A stretch of 64,000 nucleotides of DNA from Pomphorhynchus laevis (GCA_012934845.2 WNNJ02003040.1:1-64000); one strand, 5' to 3'. Counted from the stretch's first letter, positions 10,033 through 20,507 are shown. The notes: generated by a model from the letters alone, not told the origin. Numbers and translations are program-made.

Positions 10033-12489
10033 AAAAAAAGATTTATTTTAACGTGGCAAATGCGTGACAGCGCATGCTTACATGACCACAACAAAACAAG
10101 ACTGTGAATCAGGTGTCGAGAAGGTGTGAACGGAGGAGATGTTTGAAATTGATAAAATAGGGAGCGCGGCGGACGTCGATAGGGAGTTTATTCCAGGCGA
10201 GCGAGGCGGCGAAGAGGAAGGATCGGAGACCGTAGTTGCTGGAGTAATTAGGAACGTGGAGTAAGAGGGTATGACAGGAACGAAGCGATAGCGAGGTGGG
10301 GCGAGTATCGTCTAAGAAAGGAAGGTTGATGAACGATGGGGAGCCGACAGCGATGAGACGAAAGGTAACGAGAAGAAGGCGGAGTTTGATGTGGGTGTGG
10401 ATGGTGGGCCAGGAGAGTTGGGCAAAATATGTGGATGTGTGGTCGAAGCGACGGAGACGAAAGAGCACTCGAACGGCGGTGTTGATTATTCGTTGTAGGG
10501 GTAGGATGATGGATTTTGGAGAATTGGCGAAAAGGCTAAGGCAGTAATCGATTTTAGGGAAAAGAAGCGATGAAAGAAGAGACATACAAGAACGGAAGTC
10601 GATAAGGGGGCGGATACGGCGGATGTCACGGAGAATTAAGTTAGATGAGCGGACCTTGTCACGGACGAAGGGTTTAAGGGAAAGGTGATCATCGAAATGG
10701 AAGCCTAAGAAAGTGAGATTGTGGACTATAGGGATGATCGATGAGGCAAAAGATACAATGGGAGGAGATATGATTGGTTTACGGGGAAGGATCGACATTA
10801 TTTTGGACTTTTCGGCGTTTAGAACGAGATGGAGATTGGAGAGACGTTTGTAGATAGAAGAAAGACAGTTGGAGGCAGAAATGCGATATCGTGTATATGA
10901 TGTGCGGGTGCATGAGCATAGATTAGAATGTCATCGGCGTATTGCATGACGTTAAAGGAGTAAGGTTTGATAAACGGAGAGAGATCGCCAAGCAGAAGAG
11001 AGAAAATCAGGGGACCTAGGACTGAACCTTGTGGGACCCCGCAAAAAATAGTGATGGGAGGGGAGGATGATGAATTAGAATAGACGCGAAAGGAACGGTC
11101 AAATAGATTTGAGGCGAACCATGCTACGGAGGAGGAAGAAAAGCCGTAATTATAACGATGGCGATATAAGAGGACGGAGTGGTCGACAATGTCGAAGGCA
11201 GAGGAGAGGTCGAGGGAAATGAGAACACCATATATAGCCTTGTCTCGAGAAATGAGTAAGTCGTTGTACACTTTTATGCATGCGCTTTCTGTCGAGTAAT
11301 TAGAGCGGAAAGCGGATTGGAAAGGAGGGTACAGATTGGATGAGGAGAGATAAGCGTTGATCTGTATTAAGATGAGGCGTTCTAAGAGCTTAGACAGAGT
11401 AGGGTGTAGTGAAATGGGACGATAGCTAGAAGAAAGGGAGGGGTCGAGCGATTGTTTCTTAAGGAGGGGACGAACGATTGCGGATTTCCAGTGTGAAGGG
11501 AAGATACGACTCCGGATGGACGAGTTAAACAAGGTTGTAAGAAATGGGGATATCGATAAGCATATATATTTTAATATGTGAGTAGGCAGGGGATCGGCAG
11601 GTGAGGTTTTGTTGGGCATGAACATGAGGACAGATGATACTTCTGTAGGTGAGACAGGGAGAAGATGAAAGAGTTACGGAAGGATGAGAGTAGACTGGGC
11701 AGAGTAGGATAGGATGGAAACCGGGGTGTGAGAGAGTAGCGTGGATACTTTAGTCTGGAGAAATGACGAATAATCATTGGCATTGATGTTGCACGGCGAA
11801 GAGGAGCGAGCAAGGATTGAGTTAAAAGTATGCCAGAGAGTCTTAGAGTTGAATGAAGTGATGATTTTATGCTGCCAGAAAGAGTTGCATTTGGTACGTA
11901 GTAGGTTGAGATGAGACCGGCGAAGAGCGAGATAGGAATAACGGAAAGGCGGAGTGATCGAGCGGAAATCACGTCTAAAAGAGCGGTGATAGACTCGAAA
12001 ACATGGCGGAGTCGACGCTTTGATAGTAGGCATTGGATGTCAAACTATGGGGCACGATGCAAGCGACGGTGTGTGAGAGAGACTTAAAGGGCAAGAGAAT
12101 ATCGAGAGTGGATGTGAGTTCAGAGTCGAAAAGAAAGGCGAGATCGTGAGGAGATGAATATGTTATTGTGGGTAATGATAGAGATGATTTGAGTAAGGCA
12201 GAGCGGAGAAGAGAGAGATCAAGATTTCTCCAAGGGCGACGTAGGATTGTAGGTGTGTGAGGAGGGGTGTGGTTGTGAGTGAGATTAAGGGTGATAAGAA
12301 AGTGATCGGATAGACCAGGATCAGAGATGGACAGTGAGGTGTAGGCAGCAAAATGATCGGGGACAGCGATGATGTCGAGTGCCCCACCAAGTATATGTGT
12401 GGGGGCAGTGGAGATTAGTTTGTTATTGTAGTTGAATAAAATGTTGATGAACCGGATGGAATCCGTGGAAGAGGGGCGGTCTAGGCGGA
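10033..12489 (-). mobile_element. CR1/L2-like LINE, family A copy 1, 5'-truncated
   Basis: The minus strand encodes the end of an APE endonuclease (FNIRLDRPSSTDSIRF, PGLSDHFLI), then RT with KPLLKKQSL/SSYRPISLHPT, motif A ISLDLSSAFDIVDH, motif B CGVPQGSVLGPLIF and catalytic YADDILIYAH, and the C-terminal region to 10109. Several frame changes break it (frames change near 11975, 11600 and 10820). The 3' end is the family terminus, read on plus as GATTTATTTTAACG at about 10033. The 5' end stops abruptly within the endonuclease at about 12489, where a microsatellite starts. It lies in a hexokinase intron in the same orientation as the gene. Confidence 0.85.
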
Positions 12490-12905
12490 TATTGAATATA
12501 TAGTACATGATATATAGTACATATATATAGTACAATAATATAGTACATAATAATATAGTACACAATATGTACTATAATATAGTACAATATGTACTATAAT
12601 ATATATAGTACATATATAGTATATATATAGTAATATATAGTACAATATGTACTATATACATGTACAATATATGTACAATATGTACAATATATAGTACATA
12701 TATAGTATATATAGTAATATATAATACAATATGTACTATAGTATAATATAGCACAATATGTAATAATATAGTACACAATAATATAGTACACAATAAATAT
12801 TGTACACAATAAATATTGTACACAATAATATAGTACAACAATATAGTACATAATATAGAGTACAATATAGTACATGATATTGTATCTACTACTATATTCA
12901 AAAAT
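12490..12905. repeat. TATAGTACA-type microsatellite
   Basis: About 400 bases built from ATATAGTACA, ACAATATGTAC and related short words, many of them self-complementary (GTAC, TATA). It directly abuts the truncated 5' end of the family A LINE. The open frames across it are compositional and not coding. Confidence 0.9.
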
Positions 12906-12925
12906 ATATATAAATTAATAGATAT

Positions 12926-12976
12926 ATCCGCTACGGCCGGTCCCAAGCCCGTGTTGAGAAAGGATGAGGGTTGGCG
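12926..12976 (+). ncRNA. Twister ribozyme-like motif, partial
   Basis: The segment contains the twister hallmark CCGGTCCCAAGCCCG (12937-12951), followed after a short linker by GAGGG (12966-12970). Visible pairings are P2 ATCC (12926-12929) with GGAT (12962-12965), and P4 CCGG (12937-12940) closing the TCCCAAGC loop with one mismatch against 12949-12952. The GGG of GAGGG can pair with the CCC of the loop, as in the twister pseudoknot. The P1 partner of TTGGCG (12971-12976) is not found upstream, where AT microsatellite sequence begins, so self-cleavage is doubtful. Twister motifs are known to be widespread in invertebrate genomes. What follows (12977-13130) looks like LINE-derived sequence. 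Confidence 0.65.
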
Positions 12977-13140
12977 ATAGATTTCGTGACAAGCCAGTTT
13001 TAGAACAAAACCGCCGCATTAACATTATGAAATGCTGTCTCAATGAACTTCGCGAAAGGCGACTACAATGTTACGACCACGTTCTCCTTGCAAACAATAG
13101 AACCAAATGGAGACAGAAAAGGCGGAATCCGTAACAAAGA
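12977..13140 (+). mobile_element. LINE-like scrap after the twister motif
   Basis: A short open stretch reads DKPVLEQNRRINIMKCC, then LNELRERRLQCYDHVL and NNRTKWRQKRRNP. The RRLQCYDHVL part resembles the RLRWYGHV motif near the C-terminus of RTE-type LINE proteins. It is too short and degenerate to place firmly. Confidence 0.35.
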
Positions 13141-13779
13141 GGAACCAATGCTGAAGAAAAATGAAAACGTTTGATATATTCTTAAATTGCTCAAAGGCGT
13201 TTAAACATCAATAGGAATAATAAAATAAGAAATTATTGTTTAAAATTTTCGAAAATTGTGAAATTCATTTTTCAATTTTGCTTTTGAAACATAACACGTC
13301 AAAGGAACTATTGCTATACTCAAAAATTTGTGAACACTAATTTCTTATCTTGTTATTCCTCTCGATGTTTAAACGCCCTGAACAACTCATGATAATGTAG
13401 TGCACACACAAAAATAAACGCAACTGATTCATCTATGTGCACCAGATTTAGATTTGCTTGTAGCAAATTGTGATCTTATTTGTGTAAATATATTCATTAA
13501 TTAATATATTCATAATAGGTAATAATTATTGTTTTAAATTTCAAATATTATGTTTTAAATTATAGTATAAAATTTAAATTGTTCAGTTAAGTACTGATAT
13601 ATTCGTTATGCCATGTTATACCATGTTACTATATTATAGAACTCATTGCTATATTATAGAACTTATTTGCTAAGGTAGTATTCTATCAAGATATTAGTTA
13701 AATGGCTTGGTTCCTAAGTCATTTAACTAATACTAAAGATCTAAATACTTTATACAATTTATATATATCAAGTTTAAAT
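13141..13779. other. Intron sequence, no gene; one hairpin
   Basis: AT-rich sequence without a recognisable frame. A perfect 13-bp inverted repeat with a 15-nt loop lies at 13692-13732. Confidence 0.4.
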
Positions 13780-13893
13780 TTAAAATTGAAATTAAAAATA
13801 AAAGTCAATTTTTATGAATTGAATAATAAATAACAGACGACGTATCAGAATAAAGATAAGATGGCATCAGGAGGAACTGCTATGCTAGTCATT
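13780..13893 (+). repeat. PLE terminal-repeat fragment
   Basis: The segment from the CAATTTTTATGAATTGA block to CATCAGGAGGAACTGCTATG matches the 3' half of the terminal repeat that flanks the Penelope-like element at 50 kb. It is an isolated scrap inside a hexokinase intron. Confidence 0.75.
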
Positions 13894-13972
13894 GAGTCAT
13901 ATTATTTTAATATGGAATATCAAAATTATATATACGATTATATATAGATGCAACATCTAAGTATATAAGCTC

Positions 13973-14212
13973 ATGATTAGTTTAAAGTGGCTATGCCCAT
14001 GCTACTACGTTAGCAAATTCTCGGAGATGCCTTTTAAATATATCACAAGGCAGCCGAAACGACTGATGGTAGTTCACCCTACTGATGAGTGCTGCCGGCT
14101 ACCATCAGATCGTCTAGGAGTGATAAGGAAGTCTATATCCGGTTTATCCATCCGGTTTGATAAGAATGATTTAAATGTCAGCAAATCGGAAGGTGTTAGG
14201 ACCTATCTCTAT
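13973..14212. repeat. Conserved CCGAAAC...CTGATGAG repeat
   Basis: A non-AT-rich patch carries CCGAAAC, then AGTTCACCCTACTGATGAG, with flanking complementary arms GGCAGC (14051) and GCTGCC (14092), and CTGATGGTAG paired with CTACCATCAG downstream. The two pairings interlock (a-b-a'-b'), as in a pseudoknot. The boxes also occur in the PLE terminal repeat (CCGAAACCTGATAG...AGTTCCTCCTGATGA). The 102-codon frame across it has no known match and is probably not a gene. Confidence 0.5.
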
Positions 14213-15731
14213 ATTTTATGCGTATTGTATATTTTGTTTAATATTGTATTAAAATTAATATTAAATATTAATATAAATTAATGTAATTTTTAATATAAAT
14301 TAAATTGTACATTTTTTTATATTTATAAATATATTTATTTTCATTTTATTAAACTCATGTTTAATAAAATGAAAATGTTTTCTATAGTAAAGCATTAAAC
14401 AGATTTTGATAGATTGTTAGGACTAAGTTATAATATATTGCTTCCAAGTCACTATCATTTAAATAAATTGAAATTTTTTAAAATGTTTTATTGCTTTAAT
14501 AGACTTTGAAGTATTCGAAAAATCCAGAGTGACTTCTTTATGGAAACAAGACGTAAAGCAAGCATTTAAGCAGAACCATCAAGCATAAAAATCATGACAG
14601 AATAAACCGCTGAAAGTACGATATTGACAGAAAGGAAAACATACAAACGAACAACGAAGGAATAAGGGACAAAACATTATAAAACAGTAGTTACTCCTAA
14701 CAAGCAGAAACAGTACATAATGACAATATACGCTAGAAACCTATTCGCAAACGCAGATGGGATAACGCAGATAGCGCTCTAGCATCGATACAATCTGTCG
14801 AATTGAGTGCGATCAAGTTCGAAATGAAAAACTGTTTTAAGCGATTAAAATCACGAAGCAAGAAGTGAATCAAAACCGAGTGGTCTTTTTGTGGAGATGC
14901 TTAGTCTTGCGAAGACTCCTGCAATCTCACACTTAGATACGAGTGGAAAACTGCCTAGCACGCTGGTCGACATTCACCGTCATTCTCAAACACAAAAATA
15001 AAAACCTATAAAATGTGATAATTATCTAGTGTTATTCTCATTGAAAACCTTTAAAAAGTTTTAAAAAAGTAAATGAAAAGCATCTGTGATTTCTTGTCGA
15101 AATTGAAAAATCATTTGGCTTTATTCTCAGTCGTTCAACAACCGATGATTGGTTCATTCACCGTCAACAAATAGACTGTCAACGTATCACATGAGAAGGG
15201 ATGCACATAATTTTCATCAACCTTAAAAAATGCTTTCGATAACATTATATAAAGTCCAATAGAAAAGAAGTTAAGAAAAAGGGTTTCCAGAATTATTAAT
15301 GCAACTTATTACCAATATTTAAGGTAAATTTAAAGGCTGGATATGAACGGATAAGCAAATTTCGAGAAACTTCGAGATCATAATAAAATGTTTGGAAGCA
15401 CGGAAATAAAAATAAGGTGTCTTATATGCGGTATCTCCCAGAATGATTAATATATTAATCCGGTTTTAAAAATACAACTAAGGATTCCATTATTTTAGTG
15501 CATAGTCAGTCAAATTGTAAAGCTATTATTAAAACATCATAAATGCTATTAGCCTTTTAAAGAATAAGTAATTTTAATTATGAGTAATTTTAACTTTCAT
15601 ATTCTAAAGAATCTGAAAGTAGCGTGACAGCTTAAACACGTGTTAAATGTATTTCCAAGCAGTCAAACGTTAGCAAAGATTTTCACAACTGGTTGATTCA
15701 CATTTGAAATTGTTTAATGCAAAGCTCTTAC
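14213..15731 (+). other. Intron with weak RTE-like remnant
   Basis: Mostly AT-rich intron. Around 15200-15350 a plus-strand frame reads INLKNAFDNII, KKLRKRVSRIINATYYQYL, which resembles motif A and the following helix of RTE-type RT (xFKKAFDSIxR). It is heavily decayed, so the call is tentative. A perfect 18-bp inverted repeat with a 4-nt loop lies at 14337-14376. Confidence 0.35.
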
Positions 15732-16031
15732 CTCTGTACCTTCATCCATTATAATTCTATCAGGTATTACGTATACTTTAGATTGCTCTTCAATGTTTCC
15801 ATCATCACGAAAGTTCACCTCAGCTATTCGAAAGTTAGTGCCTCCCAAATCAAGGGCAAGATATTTTCCGTTCAAAAATGACTTTGGTAACCTATTAACA
15901 TACACGGGAAGCATCATAAGTTCAGAGGATTCTTCGCCTTCGTTCCCTTTAATCATCTCCTCCTCAATTATTCTCATTACTTCACGAAGTGTATCATCGT
16001 TCAGTCTTAGTCTTCCTACAATATCTTCGAT
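15732..16031 (-). CDS. Hexokinase, first clear coding exon
   Basis: This 100-codon exon runs from IEDIVGRLRLNDDTLREV through MLPVYVNRLPK and YLALDLGGTNFRIAEVNF to IPDRIIMDEGTE. LALDLGGTNFR is the phosphate-1 ATP-binding signature of hexokinases. RLRLNDDTL and MLPVYVNRLP match the usual N-terminal lobe (xLRLSDETL, MLPTFVRSTP). Acceptor TTTGTTTAG and donor GTAAGAGC give a phase-0 exon that joins 8789 in frame. It does not start with the initiator codon, so at least one more 5' exon is needed; the best candidate is at 20325-20507. The exon is intact. Confidence 0.92.
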
Positions 16032-16249
16032 CTAAACAAAGAACTTTGATAATTTAGATAAATTAAATCCTTCTAGTAAACAAAACAAAACTATACTTTT
16101 TACATAAAAATATAGTTTGATAAAGCATAACTTTGCTGGGCAAACGTAGGATATTTAAAAACAAAATTAGAAAAAATTAAAACCGTAGATTAGTATAAAA
16201 GTATGGAAATATAGGTTTAATAATACACCTATATTTAATAACAGGTTTA

Positions 16250-16320
16250 AACCCTATTCCTCGATCCAACCAAGCAGCGGGGACAAATACATGCTAATGA
16301 CGTAGAAAGGCATTTAGTGT
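16250..16320. repeat. PLE terminal-repeat scrap
   Basis: CCAAGCAGCGGGGACAAATA and CATGCTAATGACGTA match the distal end of the PLE terminal repeat (AGCAGCGGGGCCAAATACAT and on). It is degenerate and isolated in the hexokinase intron. Confidence 0.6.
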
Positions 16321-16654
16321 AACAAATATAAATCAAATATAATTTTTCGGAGAAAGAGCCAACTAATGATTGAAATTTTATGAAAATTTTAATAAAAGTA
16401 AAACTTTATCAGTATGAAACAGATACTTCATAAAGAAATAGAAATTTAATAAAATAAATATTTCGAACTTTAAAGGCTTTAAAAGCAAATGCATGTAAAT
16501 AATAAAAAAACAGCAAAGTTTTACATATTACACATAATACTAAATATTATAACATTATTATATTACATTATCTTCGAAAACAATTTAAAAAAGCGTTCAA
16601 ACAGGTAAAAAATACAAAAAAAACTTTGAAGATCAAATGTCATAAAGTTTTATC

Positions 16655-17808
16655 CTAGTCAACATCCTCCATGCGCCTCGTGTCGCGTCACTCTCGTCAG
16701 CTAGAACGGCTGCGGCATCACCCTTTCCGTCCTTTCCGTCCAGAAGCTCATCAGCATCGTCATCGATCCCTAGCCCGAGCTCAATCAGCCTATTGATGCG
16801 TTCCGAGTAGCTCTCCGGGTGCTCCAGACTGAAACCGGACGCCAACAGACTCGATTCAAACAGCAGAACAAAAAAATCCTTCATGGACTTGTCACCCGTG
16901 TCTTTCGGGTGCAGGCACTTCATAATAGAGTGATCGGGGTTTATCTGTAGATTCTTCTTCGTGGCTATGTGGTCCGTAGTGGTCGTGTCGCGCTGGGCCT
17001 GTGCCTTAATTATCCGTTCCATGTTGGCCAACCAGCCGTATTGACCCGTCACGATACAGCCTCGCGAGGATACGAGGCGATTTAAGACAACCACCTTTTC
17101 GACTTTGCTGCCTAAGATATCTATCATGAGTTGGCAGAGCAATTCAAATTTCTGCTTGTCAGCCTCGAACTTCTTTTCATCCTCGTCGTCCTCGGAAAGT
17201 TCGAAGCCCTTCTTGGTCACGGACATGAGCCTCTTCCCGTCAAACTTCTTGAGCTGCTGAACCCAGTATTCGTCGATTGGCTCGATCATATAGATGACAT
17301 CGAAGCCGCGTTTACAAACGCGCTCCACATATGCGCTGCTCGCCACCTGATCCTTGTTTTCTCCTGTGATGTAGTAAATGTCGTTCTAATTGGGTTTCAT
17401 CCGGCTCACGTAGTCCTTCAAGGCGCACATCTCATCGCCGTTAGCGCTTGCGTTGTTCCGCAGGAACTCCGAGAGCTTCTTGCGGTTGGTCGAGTCCTCG
17501 TGGATGCCCAATTTGATGTTCCGGCAGAACTGGCTGTAGAACTTGTTGTAATTCTCTTTGTCATCTGCCAGTTCATCAATCAGTTCGAGGCAGCGCTTGA
17601 CCACGTTCTTGCGAATAACTTTCAGAATCTTGCTTTGTTGCAGGGTATCCCTGCTGATGTTCAGCGACAAATCCTCAGTGTCGACGATGTTCTTGATAAA
17701 GTTAAGGTACTCCGGCATTAGCCCCTCGCAATTTTCGGTAATAAACACTTCGCGCACATACAACTTTATGCTACTTTTCAGCTTCTTATTTTCATTATTA
17801 TATAACAT
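16655..17808 (-). pseudogene. Hsp90 retrocopy, 5'-truncated
   Basis: An intronless copy of the cytosolic Hsp90 middle and C-terminal domains. It starts [18 protein letters not shown] and runs through [51 protein letters not shown] and FGW-type [11 protein letters not shown] to the C-terminal helix. Roughly the first half is missing. One internal stop occurs at 17386-17388 (YVSRMKPN, then stop, then NDIYYITGE), where CAG is expected. Near the end a one-base frame slip replaces the tail, but ATGGAGGATGTTGACTAG at 16672-16655 still encodes MEDVD, the counterpart of the MEEVD co-chaperone signal. It is visibly richer in G and C than its surroundings. No poly(A) tract is evident. It lies in a hexokinase intron in the same orientation as the gene. 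Confidence 0.92.
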
Positions 17809-17862
17809 TATTATATCTTAAATATTATATTAAACATTAAAGATATATTTTATTAATAATAT

Positions 17863-18128
17863 GAATTGGGCCATTACACCAGCTACATGGAGCTAGTCCG
17901 TTATACGAATTGGGTTATTGCAAATGATACATAGATCTATTCCGTGATATGAATTAGGTACTTGTAACAACCACATAAAGATAGTCTGTAGCATAAATTG
18001 GGTACACGTCCTAGCTATATGAAAATATTCCATGATATAAATTGGTTACTTGTATCAGCTATAAATGGTGCTAGCAAGAAACAATAATTGAGTGCTTGTA
18101 TCAGCTATATGGGAATATTCCATGTTAT
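17863..18128. repeat. 44-bp minisatellite, six units
   Basis: Five units of exactly 44 bp and one of 46 bp, each starting GAATTGGG or AAATTGG and containing CAGCTAYATGG-type and TATTCCRTGATAT words. Units are diverged, so the array is old. It starts 55 bases beyond the 5' end of the Hsp90 copy. Confidence 0.85.
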
Positions 18129-18790
18129 AAATTGATAAGATTATTGATCGATATAAATTAATGATAGATATAAATCGATAAGATTAACCATCGATAAGAT
18201 AAATCATAGATAAGATTAATAATCGATAAGATTAATCATCGATAAGATTAATCAACGATAAGTTAATCATCGATAATATTAATCATCGAAATATTAATTA
18301 TCGATAAAATTAATCATTGATTAAATTAATAATCGATAAGATTAATCATCGATAAGATAACCGATGGGATTATTATAAAAATATAATAAATATAATTATT
18401 ATTGATAGAATTACGTTCGATGATTAATCTTTTCGTCGATAAGATATATCATCAATAAAATTAATCATCTATAAGATAAATCATGGATAAGATTAATCAT
18501 CGGTAAGATTAATCATCGATAAGATTAATCATCGGTAAAATTAATCAATATATCATCCGTAAGATAAATCTTCGATAAGATTAACCATCGATAAGATTAA
18601 TCGTATATAAGATATATCATCGATAAGAATAATTACTTATATAATAAATTATCGATGAGATTAAGTAATGTAAAGATTATTTATAACCGATAAGGTTAAT
18701 TATCGCTAATATGTGTTCCGATAAAAATCGATTACTTTTAAGATTTATTATTGATAAAATAGATCATTGAAAAGATTAATCATTAAACAC
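18129..18790. repeat. 16-bp minisatellite (CGATAAGATTAATCAT)
   Basis: Dozens of degenerate copies of the unit CGATAAGATTAATCAT, contiguous with the 44-bp array and interrupted around 18370-18430. The word AATTGATAAGATTA at the junction suggests that the second array grew out of the end of the first. Confidence 0.9.
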
Positions 18791-19440
18791 ATTGATTTAT
18801 TTTTAAATGAATTTGTTTTTAATCATAAATTTCTAAATGATTATTTGCTGTAATTTATCGATTCTTTTGTATGTTTTCGGGTATCATCATTTGTTTGTGT
18901 TATTCTATTTTGTTGATTAAATTTCTATTCTTGATTTTCAATCAATTTGTAAAATATTTTAATGAATATTGTAAATTATGAGGTTATAATGTTTAATCGA
19001 AATAATGAAAAATAATAATTTATTTTATTTTATCAATTCTGTAGGTGTACTATTATTTTATGTCATTTAACTATGTCATTTTGCACACAGATGAAATTCT
19101 TTATTGCATTCCTTTATAATTTTTGACTATATTTAAATATTTTAATTAAAAATTGAAATTTTGATTATATTAAATTTAAAATTATTACATTTTTGATAAT
19201 TTTTTTATGGTACTTAATACCGTGATTGAAGTAAGATAAGATTAATATTTTTATTAAATGAGATTTCGTTCAATATATTTAATTCAGTGGATTATGATTT
19301 AATATCTGATAAATAAAAGCATCATATTACAATGTTTACGAATGTAAATTGAGGCTAAAGTCTCTGATGAAAATGATATGAAAATAATTTATAAATATAG
19401 CATTGTTTACTAAAATACAAAAAATTCAGTTTAAAAATGG
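18791..19440. other. AT-rich intron sequence, no gene seen
   Basis: No coding frame, RNA gene or known repeat is recognised. It lies between the minisatellite and a perfect palindrome. Confidence 0.4.
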
Positions 19441-19466
19441 TATGCTATGATATATATCATAGCATA
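19441..19466. repeat. Perfect 26-bp palindrome
   Basis: TATGCTATGATAT followed directly by its exact reverse complement, with no loop. About 20 bases further on comes GTTTCGGCTGAAGCC, itself partly self-complementary, then the left copy of a 500-bp direct repeat. Confidence 0.9.
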
Positions 19467-19506
19467 AAGTACGAGCAATATTATTACGTTTCGGCTGAAG
19501 CCTTCT

Positions 19507-20010
19507 TCTCAAAAGTATTTTAGTATTTAGAAGTATTCCATTGCATAAGACATTTAATTTCAATCTAGACCATTATCATATTAATCATAATTATTTTTTA
19601 AAATATCATAAATCTAAATTAAGAATACATTTAATAATCTGAAATTTTATTAATTAGCTGATTTTATTAAAAAGATATGATTCGTAATGGACAATTTAAT
19701 CCAATATCTAAGCCCAATAAAATATGATGTTAAAATATGTAGCTAAACTATATTAATAAAATTGATATGGTTTAAATTAAGATGTGATTGAACGTTGGTA
19801 ATTTAACCGGCAGATATTGAGCACATAAGAATAGTATAGTTAAAATATATGTAAATTATTTTTCTTTATTTACAGGATTTATTAGACAACTAAATCCAGT
19901 AAATGTCATTTATACAAATACTAAGCACAATTTAAAATTAAAAAATTAAAATTAAAAATAATTCACAAAAATAAAATGTTAAAAAATAAAGACGCAGGAA
20001 TTTAAGGTTT
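19507..20010 (+). repeat. 500-bp direct repeat, left copy
   Basis: Nearly identical to 24202-24704, with only scattered single differences and small length changes, from TCTCARAAGTATTTTAG to GAAATTTAAGGTTT or GGAATTTAAGGTTT. The repeat has no coding frame. The two copies bracket 4.2 kb that holds the putative first hexokinase exon and a LINE. Confidence 0.95.
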
Positions 20011-20324
20011 GTTTTCAATCAGTTCAACTGGTGTATAAAATTTTCTATTGACTGATTAGTTTCAAATTATGCATAATTTTAGATTATCAGTTTTTGAAAT
20101 TATTAAAAAATTATTGAAAATTATTAAAATTACCAAATTGATAATTTTTTAATTGCACTTAAAAAACTAAGTAAACTTCATATAGATTTACAAACCAACA
20201 GCCAACTTGCAATTTCTTATTTGTTATTTTTGTTTAAATTACGAGGTTCGTATATATTATATAACATAATTTTTTTCAAATATATAAATTTATCATTTCA
20301 TTAATACACTTCATATTCTCATAC

Positions 20325-20507
20325 CTCGTCGTTATCTTTTGTTTCTCGAGCCTTTCTTCCTGACATTGGCTTGGACGCAAGTTTATAACCAGCATAATAA
20401 GCAAAATATACCGATGCGAATGCCCCGATAGTATATGCAGATAGTTTAATCATTTTTGAAATATTAAACGACAACTCTACCATATATGTAGTTTCTTTTG
20501 ATGACAT
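20325..20507 (-). CDS. Putative first hexokinase exon with membrane segment
   Basis: A 61-codon open stretch starts with ATG at 20507 and ends at a GTATGAG donor (phase 0), matching the phase-0 acceptor of the exon at 16031. The joined sequence would read KARETKDNDE then IEDIVGRL. The peptide has a hydrophobic stretch, MIKLSAYTIGAFASVYFAYY, followed by basic residues (KLASKPMSGRKARE), the pattern of an N-terminal membrane anchor facing the cytosol. Without the splice it would stop one codon after the donor (GAG GTA TGA). It could instead belong to a separate small membrane-protein gene; only the phase, strand and order link it to hexokinase. Confidence 0.5.

Noticed and set aside
10296-10547. 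Plus-strand basic frame MGRVSSKKGRL..., repeated at 33926 and 34752
   Set aside because: It is the antisense shadow of the RT C-terminal region of LINE family A and recurs only because that LINE does.
12572-12946. Minus-strand frames of 93-124 codons rich in Tyr, Ile and Val
   Set aside because: They are translations of the TAGTAC/TATA microsatellite and carry no protein-like pattern.
14043-14125. HDV-like ribozyme fold
   Set aside because: The a-b-a'-b' order fits P1/P2, but the P4 stem and the catalytic-C joining strand are missing and the P1-P2 joint is too long.
13973-14281. 102-codon plus-strand frame
   Set aside because: It crosses a structured noncoding repeat with interlocking arms and shows no family pattern; it is better explained as a repeat.
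15793-16035. 80-codon plus-strand frame
   Set aside because: It is antisense to the hexokinase exon and has no independent support.
17131-17721. 196-codon plus-strand frame
   Set aside because: It is antisense to the Hsp90 retrocopy and has the typical leucine/valine-rich shadow composition.
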